Of a stretch of 34,846 nt of DNA, positions 23,629 to 30,833 are shown piece by piece. The translations under genes and the position numbers were made by a program. Under the pieces are notes generated by a model, which saw only the letters and a program-made list of their open reading frames with translations, was not told the origin of the DNA and ran no database searches. Origin of the DNA: Ruminococcus sp. (GTDB taxonomy: Bacteria; Bacillota; Clostridia; Oscillospirales; Acutalibacteraceae); the NCBI GenBank assembly GCA_022510955.1, contig JAFLSM010000025.1, positions 1 through 34,846 on the forward strand, written 5' to 3'. The first letter of the stretch is position 1; each line of letters begins with the position of its first letter.

Positions 23629-24924
23629 TTAAATTATTCCCTCTGCTTCAAGTTCTTTGACCTTTGCATTAACCTCGTCGTATCTGCTGTCCATAAAGAA
23701 CCAACCAAGGCAGATTTTTGAATTAAATTCAATATTATAACAATCAGTTGTAACTCTACCGTAACGCACAACGGGTTGAGTAGTATTTGAATCGATAACG
23801 GCAATTACTTTTTGCAAGGCTGTTACATCATCTACTGTGATTTTAGGAACATAACCATAATCAGCATACTGATATTTACCGCAATCACGCGAAGCAAGCT
23901 CAACCTGTACTCCTGTAAACGAAGTTGTATCTGAAACATACTTTTGGATAAGAGTAACATCATCAATGTTTACAACTCCGTCATTGTTGACATCACCCGC
24001 AATGGTATACTTACTTGTCATATTGGTGAATGAATCATAAAGTTCAAAGTAAGCGTCACTGATTGTCTTTTCGTCGTTAGTCTTAAATGAATCTCTTAGT
24101 GCGTTACGCTTTTCAACATAATCATTCCAGTCTGCTTCACCATAAAATCCGTTGTCATTCTGCTCTTTAAGAGAAAGCACATATGTTTGCTTTGCATATC
24201 CCTTATCTATACAAGTGTTATTCAGCGCATAAGAGAGCCTGTCAATAGCGTTATGATAATCCTCATTTGTCGCAGATTTGTTTGCAATAACATTCTCAGC
24301 AAGCTGATATGCGGCATTTTCCCTTGCAAATGTTTCCTGTGAATATGGCTTTTGTGTGCCTACAGTAGAATGTCTTACATAATAGATATCCATCAGGTCG
24401 TTAAGTTCATCAACAAGCTCTTTATCAATCTCATAAACAGGTGTAGGATATACAGACAAATTAAGCTTTGATGCAATTTCACTCAACAATTCATCATCTA
24501 TAACAGCGGAAATGTAGGCTTCATAAAGACGATAGAGTTTATTATCAGCAAATAGCATAACTTCTTTTGAGTTTGTATCTATTACATAAATGTATGAATC
24601 AATGACCATATACGTCTTGGGATTTGTAGCTACTCCCCAGAATGAAGGAGCAACAAGCAAGTCGCCATTGCTGAGCGAGCCGTAATAATCGACCTCAACA
24701 TCATCAGTTGTCATCTGAAGGCTGCTCTGTGCAACATAAGCCGCCTTAACCTTAAGCTCGTTTTCAGCGTCAAGAACAGAAGCCGAAGGAAGTACAGTCA
24801 CATCATACCCCGACATACTATAATAAACGCCGGTTTTCTTTACTTCTTCACTTGCAAAAGCTGTGATTGATAGCGTGCTTATTAACAGCACAACTGCAAG
24901 CATTGAGCATATAATTTTTTTCAT
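23629..24924 (-). CDS. Secreted dockerin protein of unknown function
   Basis: A 431-residue exported protein. Residues 1-24 are a signal peptide (cleavage near AFA-SE). Residues 30-165 form a mixed domain ('GSLSNGDLLVAPSFWG', 'MVIDSYIYVIDTNSKEV') that I do not recognise; 195-300 look helical, with two segments resembling FIVAR-type bundles. A dockerin lies at about 309-378: the first loop 'GDVNNDGVVNIDDVTLIQ' is intact, but the second is unusual, with the stretch RDCGKYQYADYGYVPKITVDD replacing the normal 12-residue calcium loop before 'ALQK'. A further 50 residues follow the dockerin, ending in a Glu/Lys helix. It starts 12 bases after the stop of the protease gene, with SD AGGAG there, so both share a transcript. 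It may be a partner of the protease, but no inhibitor motif is seen. Confidence 0.85.
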   Translation of the reverse strand: MKKIICSMLAVVLLISTLSITAFASEEVKKTGVYYSMSGYDVTVLPSASVLDAENELKVKAAYVAQSSLQMTTDDVEVDYYGSLSNGDLLVAPSFWGVATNPKTYMVIDSYIYVIDTNSKEVMLFADNKLYRLYEAYISAVIDDELLSEIASKLNLSVYPTPVYEIDKELVDELNDLMDIYYVRHSTVGTQKPYSQETFARENAAYQLAENVIANKSATNEDYHNAIDRLSYALNNTCIDKGYAKQTYVLSLKEQNDNGFYGEADWNDYVEKRNALRDSFKTNDEKTISDAYFELYDSFTNMTSKYTIAGDVNNDGVVNIDDVTLIQKYVSDTTSFTGVQVELASRDCGKYQYADYGYVPKITVDDVTALQKVIAVIDSNTTQPVVRYGRVTTDCYNIEFNSKICLGWFFMDSRYDEVNAKVKELEAEGII

Positions 24925-24936
24925 ATAAATTCACTC

Positions 24937-27189
24937 CTAAAATGTAATCATATCAGCAAGTACTTTTTGTATTGTGGTTGCATCATCTATACCAATATCA
25001 CTGTTTCTGTCCGCATCTGCAGCTAATATCTGTTCTTTATTAAAAGTAGCATTCTCAGCAAGATATTTTTGTATTATCGTGACATCATCAATAGTTAACT
25101 TCATATCCATATTGGCATCTCCACGATAAACAGCCTTAGTTTCAGTCGCATCCGAATATATTGTGTACGGATATTCAACATTTCCATATCTATCCTTAGA
25201 GTTAACCATAACTCTAATATACCTTTGGAAATCATTATCTGTAAGAGTATAAGTTACATCAGTTGCTCCAGAAATATCAAACCATTTTTTTCCATCAATT
25301 GACTGTTGCCACTGATATGTAACATCATAACTACTTTTTTCAATGTCAGCTTCAACTTTTGCTGTTAAGATGTTATTGATTAATGGAAATCCTTCAATAC
25401 TTGCAGATGTAAGTTTTGCTTTCGGATTAACAACAATGGTTTTTGTTACATCATTATTGAATTCAAATTTTAATTCAGTATATTTATCACCAAGTGAGGA
25501 AAGATAACTTGATTTCAATGTAATGGTTTTTCCATCTCTTGTATAATCTCTGTCCTGTCTTAAAATCATGTTGTCCTTACGCACACAAAACAATTCGACA
25601 TTTGAATTTATATTTATATCTATATCTTCGTCTATACTGTATATTATTTCTGGTGTCAATTCAGCATATGAAGAACTATCACATTTATAAAGTACTGGTC
25701 TTATACAGAAATTACCCGTTGAAGAGGATAAATCATATTTATCTTTCCATGGAGTATCTGAGTTTATATCTAAAGAATAAAAACTTTCATTTCTATTTAT
25801 TTCAGGAACACCATAAGCAGGATTATTCATTTCACACATTAACGCTGTTACATTATCAACATCTGTTGGTATAACCTCCATTATAAAAGCGTAACTTTTT
25901 CCGGTATTAACCTCATATGGTTCATCCAAATGTATAGTAATATAACCCTCTCCTGTGTACATTCCTTTTGCTACTGGTAACAAATCATCAAACGAATGTG
26001 GCAAATCATTAATATCATCAGCTTCCGTAATATATAGATTATAATTGCACCCATCCGAGGACAAATATGTCATAACCTCAGTAACTGTAGTATAATTCTC
26101 AGAAATATTACTTGTATCATATATATTTGCAAAATATGCATTATCATCATAATCAGCAGCAACTCGAGTATACGATGACAACGGCAAAAAATCATAAGAA
26201 AGCATCAGTTTATTTGAATCAGCTTTTTCAATACCTGTAATTACTGATGGAAAATAATTATAATTTAAGGTTGCTTCAGAATATGATAACCAAAAATAAC
26301 CATCATTTTCTAAGCAATTACTATTACGTACAAGCCAAGCACCATCTTTTGAAGGGCATTCTGCATGAATAGTATCATCCTGCAAAAAATTATCCTTACT
26401 ATAATTATCATCCCAACCAACTATGCAGATTGCATGATTAATATCTCCTCCATAACTAGAACAATAGCTTTCAAAACTATTACTAGCTAATATACGACTA
26501 TCAAAATACATATAAGAATATACTGCACCATAATTTCTTATATACTGCTTCATTATATTTTGATTTTTACTGATATATTTTATATCGGTTACATTTATGG
26601 ACGACAATGCTGTATGATTTTTACTTGATGATATACCAGACTGAGCAGATATATCAACCATTGAATTCCAACTGATATTATTATCTGAAATAATAGGTTG
26701 ATTCCAATTAGTCATGTATTGAGCAGCACTTGCAAAATTACCACCAGTTTCATAGTCAAGATTATAAAAACCTTTATAATCATTAAAAGGATAAATACCA
26801 TTTGCAAACTTCAAATCATATGTCAGATAATTTAAAGCGTGAAATTCTGAAAATGATTGTTTTACACCATAATTTAAAGAATACAATTCCTCAGCACAAG
26901 CAATCGCAGAATAAATCCAACACGTTCCACTATATTGTAACTTTACATCCGTCAATACATTATTTTGTCTTGGATCATATTTTGTAGCCAATGATTGTGC
27001 TGGCACATCTTCCTCAATTACTAAACGTTCAACACCATCATCAAGTAACTGATTCTCAGACTCAACAATAATCTTATCTTCTACATAAAAATCCATGGAA
27101 CTTTCATTTAGTTCTATCGCTTTATCAGAATAACTAATGGCAAAAGTCGGTAACATAGCACTTATAATTACTGTACAACACAAAATCAC
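24937..27189 (-). CDS. Papain-like (C1A) cysteine protease with dockerin; frameshifted at its start
   Basis: An extracellular cysteine protease, 750 residues as an open frame from GTG 27189. Papain motifs are present: Gln85 and Cys90 in 'VKLQYSGTCWIYSA', His252 in 'DINHAICIVGWDD', Asn289 in 'GAWLVRNSN', then 'DGYFWLSYSEA'. Residues about 310-500 fit the lectin-like domain that often follows bacterial C1A enzymes; 585-685 are Ig-like ('YQWQQSIDGKKW'), and the dockerin is at 687-750 ('GDANMDMKLTIDDVTIIQ', 'DADRNSDIGIDDATTIQ'). The frame begins within the hydrophobic core of a signal peptide. The natural ATG with a good SD is at 27221 in another frame (see that entry). The gene is more AT-rich than its neighbours. 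It is first in an operon with the 431-residue dockerin protein. Confidence 0.85.
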   Translation of the reverse strand: MILCCTVIISAMLPTFAISYSDKAIELNESSMDFYVEDKIIVESENQLLDDGVERLVIEEDVPAQSLATKYDPRQNNVLTDVKLQYSGTCWIYSAIACAEELYSLNYGVKQSFSEFHALNYLTYDLKFANGIYPFNDYKGFYNLDYETGGNFASAAQYMTNWNQPIISDNNISWNSMVDISAQSGISSSKNHTALSSINVTDIKYISKNQNIMKQYIRNYGAVYSYMYFDSRILASNSFESYCSSYGGDINHAICIVGWDDNYSKDNFLQDDTIHAECPSKDGAWLVRNSNCLENDGYFWLSYSEATLNYNYFPSVITGIEKADSNKLMLSYDFLPLSSYTRVAADYDDNAYFANIYDTSNISENYTTVTEVMTYLSSDGCNYNLYITEADDINDLPHSFDDLLPVAKGMYTGEGYITIHLDEPYEVNTGKSYAFIMEVIPTDVDNVTALMCEMNNPAYGVPEINRNESFYSLDINSDTPWKDKYDLSSSTGNFCIRPVLYKCDSSSYAELTPEIIYSIDEDIDININSNVELFCVRKDNMILRQDRDYTRDGKTITLKSSYLSSLGDKYTELKFEFNNDVTKTIVVNPKAKLTSASIEGFPLINNILTAKVEADIEKSSYDVTYQWQQSIDGKKWFDISGATDVTYTLTDNDFQRYIRVMVNSKDRYGNVEYPYTIYSDATETKAVYRGDANMDMKLTIDDVTIIQKYLAENATFNKEQILAADADRNSDIGIDDATTIQKVLADMITF

Positions 27190-27221
27190 CGATTCAAGAT
27201 TTTAATTTTTTTATTTTTCAT
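27187..27221 (-). pseudogene. Displaced signal-peptide start of the protease (apparent 1-base frameshift)
   Basis: On the minus strand, SD AGGTGG precedes ATG 27221, which encodes MKNKKIKILNR and then TGA. This is a textbook signal-peptide n-region, and the hydrophobic core ILCCTVIISAMLPTFA follows one frame away. Adding one base near the CGG-TGA joint would restore the whole peptide. The TGA overlaps the GTG 27189 as GTGA, so reinitiation is possible. It may be a real mutation, a phase switch or an assembly error. Confidence 0.7.
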
Positions 27222-27276
27222 AATAATCCACCTTTTACCTCCTAAATAAGTTGCATAAACATTCACTTGTTTATAT

Positions 27277-27303
27277 ATTATATCACTTTCAAAAAATTGT
27301 CAA
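27277..27303 (-). promoter_or_regulatory. Candidate sigma-A promoter of the protease operon
   Basis: On the minus strand a perfect TTGACA (27303-27298) is followed after 15 bases by a perfect TATAAT (27282-27277), with TAATAT as a -10 option at 17 bases. It lies about 55 bases before the SD-linked ATG at 27221, so the operon is probably transcribed despite the frameshift. Confidence 0.75.
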
Positions 27304-27478
27304 TATAAGGTAAAAAATATATAGTATATAGATTTATTTTTATATATTATATAAACAAAACACAAAATTTTTTCAATCCAGAAAACCACTATGGAGTACA
27401 ACTATCTAAACATACAGGGTTTATTTTTTATAAACATGCCCCACTGTTATGCACAAACAATTTCCTATAAAGTAAAGC

Positions 27479-27502
27479 AGGGCGATGCAAACGCAACGCC
27501 CT
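27479..27502 (-). terminator. Terminator of the HAD gene at 27516
   Basis: AGGGCG-A-TGC pairs with GCA-A-CGCCCT around a 4-base loop with one internal mismatch; on the minus strand GCTTTACTTTATAGG follows. It lies 13 bases after the stop. Confidence 0.65.
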
Positions 27503-27515
27503 TTGAAGAGAAAAA

Positions 27516-28244
27516 TTATTCTACTGTATATTCCTTAATTTTATACACATCGCCGTCCATAACGGTGTATGTGCTTCTTAATTCGCCGTCAATTTCGGGT
27601 GAAATGCTCTGGTGGATGTAAAGGCTGTCTATGCCGAAATCAGCCGCACCTCCGATGTCGGAGCGAAAATCGTTGCCAATCATTATGCTCTCTGACTTTT
27701 CAAGATTATAGCGGTCAAACAGAATTTTGAAATAATTTGTATCAGGCTTTGAGCATTCCTCATCCGAGCTTATGCAGATACCGTCAAAATATTTTGTGAG
27801 ATCAAGCATATTAATCTCATTTTCCGTAAAGGTACGCTGTGCGTTTGAGAGCAGATATATTTTTTTGCCCTTTGCCTTGAGAGTATCGAGCAAATCAACT
27901 ACACCGTCATACAGCTTGATATACTTTGTTGAGTAACAGCGGAACACCTCGGCAGTCTTTAACACCTGTGCCTTTGTCACTTTTACGCCCTTTTGTGTGT
28001 AGAGCTTTTTGAACACCTTTTCAATCTTAATGTCGATTACAGAATAGTCCTTGTGACGGCGACTTACTGACTTTTTCTCCTTTTCAACCAGTCTGCCATA
28101 CTCCTCGTTAAGCTCCTCATATGTGTAGTGAGCGCCCTGATATCCATAGAAAATCGCCATTTTCTTCCAAAGGTCATCACACCACTCATCAGTATTAATA
28201 TCAATTAATGTGCCATAAAGGTCAAATACATAATTCTTGTACAT
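27516..28244 (-). CDS. HAD family hydrolase with a dehalogenase-like DxY motif
   Basis: A 242-residue HAD-IA protein with an alpha-helical cap (about 20-95). Motif I is 'YVFDLYGTLIDI': the nucleophile Asp8 is present, but the second Asp used as general acid by HAD phosphatases is Tyr, as in L-2-haloacid dehalogenases. Motif II is 'IYLLSNAQ', motif III the Lys in 'CSKPDTNYF', motif IV 'MIGNDFRSDIGGA'. Overall it resembles YjjG-type clostridial proteins, so neither dehalogenase nor nucleotidase activity is certain. The start ATG 28244 follows GAGGTG by 6 bases; GTG 28253 lies inside that SD and is rejected. It diverges from nth, about 100 bases away. Confidence 0.88.
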   Translation of the reverse strand: MYKNYVFDLYGTLIDINTDEWCDDLWKKMAIFYGYQGAHYTYEELNEEYGRLVEKEKKSVSRRHKDYSVIDIKIEKVFKKLYTQKGVKVTKAQVLKTAEVFRCYSTKYIKLYDGVVDLLDTLKAKGKKIYLLSNAQRTFTENEINMLDLTKYFDGICISSDEECSKPDTNYFKILFDRYNLEKSESIMIGNDFRSDIGGAADFGIDSLYIHQSISPEIDGELRSTYTVMDGDVYKIKEYTVE

Positions 28245-28343
28245 TCTTGTCACCTCAAGATTTTATTATCTTAATTGTAACAGTTTTTACCACTGATTGC
28301 AATAGCCGTCAATTTATGATAAACTGAGTTTGAGGTGATTTTT

Positions 28344-28976
28344 GTGACAAAAAAACAAATTGCAGAATATGCTGTCGAAGCTCTGAAAAAGGAGTATCCC
28401 GACGCCATTTGCTCACTTATATATACAGACCCGCTACAGTTGCTTATTGCCACAAGGCTTGCGGCTCAATGCACGGACGCAAGGGTTAATATGGTTACTC
28501 CCGCACTCTTTGAACGCTTTAAATCGGTTGGTGATTTTGCAGAAGCAACCTCAGACGAGGTTGCTGAATACATCAAAAGCTGTGGACTGTACAAAACAAA
28601 GTCAAAGGACATTGTTGCAATGGCTCAGATGTTGCGTGATGAATTCGACGGTGTTGTACCGGATAATATTGATGACCTGATAAAGCTTCCCGGCATTGGC
28701 AGAAAAACTGCCAATTTGGTGTGCGGAGATATTTTTCACAAGCCTGCTGTTGTGGTTGACACCCACTGCATTCGCATTACACACCGACTTGGTCTGCACG
28801 ACCTTAAGGATCAGAAAAAAATAGAGTTTGCACTGCGTGACCTTTTGCCTCCTATGGAGAGCAATGACTTTTGCCACCGCCTGGTACTTCACGGCAGAGC
28901 AGTATGTCAGGCTCGCAAACCTATGTGCGAAAAATGCTGTATGAACGAGTTTTGTTCGTTCTGCTCCGCTTCATAA
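28344..28976 (+). CDS. nth: Endonuclease III (DNA glycosylase/AP lyase)
   Basis: A 210-residue base-excision repair enzyme that removes oxidised pyrimidines and cuts the abasic strand. The helix-hairpin-helix 'LPGIGRKTANLV' contains catalytic Lys121, the loop 'VDTHCIRI' has Asp139, and the C-terminal [4Fe-4S] site is C-x6-C-x2-C-x5-C (Cys188, 195, 198, 204). Three other cysteines cluster near the end. The start is GTG 28344, 6 bases after GAGGTG; the frame extends to another GTG at 28335, which lies in that SD. The last codons and stop (CTCCGCTTCATAAGTT) are identical to the edge word of the local repeat family. An XRE gene starts 9 bases downstream. Confidence 0.95.
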   Translation: MTKKQIAEYAVEALKKEYPDAICSLIYTDPLQLLIATRLAAQCTDARVNMVTPALFERFKSVGDFAEATSDEVAEYIKSCGLYKTKSKDIVAMAQMLRDEFDGVVPDNIDDLIKLPGIGRKTANLVCGDIFHKPAVVVDTHCIRITHRLGLHDLKDQKKIEFALRDLLPPMESNDFCHRLVLHGRAVCQARKPMCEKCCMNEFCSFCSAS

Positions 28977-28985
28977 GTTAGAGAT

Positions 28986-29225
28986 ATGGAACAGAAAATA
29001 AGGCGAGATTTGAATATGGGAGATAATCTTAGAAGATTACGGGATATCTCAGGTTTATCACAAGAAAAATTATGTGCTGAGTTACAACGGCGTGGCTGTG
29101 ATATTGGCAGAACTACGTATGCAAAATATGAAGCGGGTGAATTAAATATCAAAGCAAGTGTAATTGTGACATTAAAAAAGATATATAACTGTTCTTATGA
29201 CGATTTCTTTTTGGGACTGGATTAG
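28986..29225 (+). CDS. Small XRE-type helix-turn-helix regulator
   Basis: A 79-residue DNA-binding protein consisting mainly of one Cro/CI-type HTH: 'LRRLRDISGLSQEKLCAELQ' and 'TTYAKYEAGELN' are the first helices and the recognition part, followed by 'IKASVIVTLKKIYNCSYDDF'. ATG 28986 gives the full frame; an inner ATG at 29016 (MGDNLRRLRD) is also possible, and neither has a strong SD. It follows nth by 9 bases and may be read from the nth transcript. The target is unknown; no partner toxin or phage genes lie nearby. Confidence 0.85.
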   Translation: MEQKIRRDLNMGDNLRRLRDISGLSQEKLCAELQRRGCDIGRTTYAKYEAGELNIKASVIVTLKKIYNCSYDDFFLGLD

Positions 29226-29244
29226 ATTACCTTAATAAAAACAG

Positions 29245-29288
29245 AAAACCGTGCAGTCGGCAAAATGCCAACTACACGGTTTTTAATT
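29245..29288. terminator. Bidirectional terminator between the XRE gene and the Gld-like ABC operon
   Basis: AAAACCGTG (29245-29253) pairs with CACGGTTTT (29275-29283), with inner AGT/ACT and GGC/GCC pairs separated by single mismatches. TTTTAATTTT follows on the plus strand and TTTCTGTTTTTA on the minus strand, so it can end both convergent units. Confidence 0.85.
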
Positions 29289-30833
29289 TTATAATGAGTC
29301 AACTTGTTTGTTATCAGCAACCTGTGAAGTCTGGTTTACAATGTTATTGATACCTGACTTATACACATGACCGATTGCAGTGCCGTTTACAACTGCAAGA
29401 TAACGGTCATTGCCTGTGCTGTAAAAGCTTACTGTGTCACTGCTTTTGTCTGACGAGTATTCATATTTTACAGAAAGCACAGGATTTCCGCTGAAACTTT
29501 CTGTTTTATCGTCTGCACGAGTGATAAGAGTAATGTTCTGGAAATATGTTGAGAACTTGCCAAGGTCGATTTCCGTGTTACCGTATTTTACAGTAGTGGT
29601 TGTTGTGGTTGTTTCGTTACCTTCATCATCGGCATTGGTAGTAGTTGTTGAACTGAGTACAAACTCATAATCCTTCTTACCGTCATTTACCGTAACCTTT
29701 GAAAGTGCAACCATACTTGGTGTAAGCATATACTCGCTGAGCATTTCATCAAGTGTTATTTCAACCCATGTAACGCTGTCCTTGCCAATCTCATAGACAA
29801 CATTGCCACCCTTAATCATCATTATTACCGTACCCTCACTGTCGGGCTTTGCGGCAATAAGCTCAACGGTTGTATCAGGATATTCAGCCTTAACTGTTGC
29901 GTACGGTTTGTCAAGACCAAGCTCCTTAAGCTGAGTATCTGTCGGATTAACCATTTTTACTTTTGTAGCATACAATCCTCTGATGTCGCCGTCAACATTA
30001 CTTGAGCCTGTTTCTGACGCATAACCTTTGATTGGGCTTGTCATAACATATGAAGCAGAAATAGCAGTATTTGTATTCGGTTCAATTACAATTTCTTTGT
30101 CAAGATGTGTACCGCCGAGTGTAATCTTATTTGCTTGGCTGTTTTCTGTATTTGACGCAGAATCGTTAATTGTAAGGCTGAACAAATCTGTAAGACCATA
30201 GCTGAAAGGTGCTACCGCATCAACTGTCACAATATAGATTGTATCGCTGTCGCCGAATTTGATGTATGTGCCTGTCTCCTGCGGAGCGTTGTCACCAACA
30301 ATAATTTTAGCACTTGTTTTATCATCATAATAAACAGTTACAGTTGACTTAGGATTATCAAAGCCGTAGTCGGAAGAATTTTTGCCGTCAAGGCTTACTA
30401 CTTTTGAAAAATCAAGCTGTGAAGCTGCACTTGCAATTTCATCAGGAATGCTTGACTGCAAATCAAAATCCTCGTAACCCTTGATTGTATAAATAGTTGC
30501 CTGAGTTTCGCCGTTCTCATTAACAGGAGTATCTGACAGAACATCAAATGAACCTTGGCTGTTTTCAACATGGATTGAACTGATGTCAGCCGGAACATAC
30601 TTGAGAAGTGTGCCATAACTGTTGTTGTCAATCTCACCCTTTTCATTGGTGATAACCTGTGCCTGATGAACGCCGTTTTCGTCAACAGCATTTGAAAGAT
30701 TTATGCCCTCATCATAAGTTGCATCACCCTTTGTGCCGTCAGGCATAAAGATAAGCAGGAGCAATACGCCCACAAGAACAACTACAGCCGCAACTGAAAT
30801 TAATAAAATAATTTTATTCTTTTTATTTTTCAT
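29289..30833 (-). CDS. DUF4340 domain-containing membrane-anchored protein
   Basis: A 514-residue protein with one N-terminal membrane anchor (about 8-31, after MKNKKNK) and a large extracytoplasmic part of repeated beta-rich segments such as 'YGFDNPKSTVTVYYDD' and 'LGLDKPYATVKAEYPD', the hallmark of DUF4340. A Thr-rich run (ETTTTTTTVKYG) lies near residue 410. Proteins of this kind are usually encoded after GldF/GldG-type ABC genes, and here the start overlaps the stop of the GldG-like gene (TAATG). It is the last gene of the operon. Its role, perhaps as a periplasm-side component of the exporter, is not established. Confidence 0.88.
   Translation of the reverse strand: MKNKKNKIILLISVAAVVVLVGVLLLLIFMPDGTKGDATYDEGINLSNAVDENGVHQAQVITNEKGEIDNNSYGTLLKYVPADISSIHVENSQGSFDVLSDTPVNENGETQATIYTIKGYEDFDLQSSIPDEIASAASQLDFSKVVSLDGKNSSDYGFDNPKSTVTVYYDDKTSAKIIVGDNAPQETGTYIKFGDSDTIYIVTVDAVAPFSYGLTDLFSLTINDSASNTENSQANKITLGGTHLDKEIVIEPNTNTAISASYVMTSPIKGYASETGSSNVDGDIRGLYATKVKMVNPTDTQLKELGLDKPYATVKAEYPDTTVELIAAKPDSEGTVIMMIKGGNVVYEIGKDSVTWVEITLDEMLSEYMLTPSMVALSKVTVNDGKKDYEFVLSSTTTTNADDEGNETTTTTTTVKYGNTEIDLGKFSTYFQNITLITRADDKTESFSGNPVLSVKYEYSSDKSSDTVSFYSTGNDRYLAVVNGTAIGHVYKSGINNIVNQTSQVADNKQVDSL

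Noticed and set aside
28986..29225. Toxin-antitoxin module around the XRE regulator
   Set aside because: The neighbours are nth and a convergent Gld-like operon; no toxin-like ORF is present on either side.
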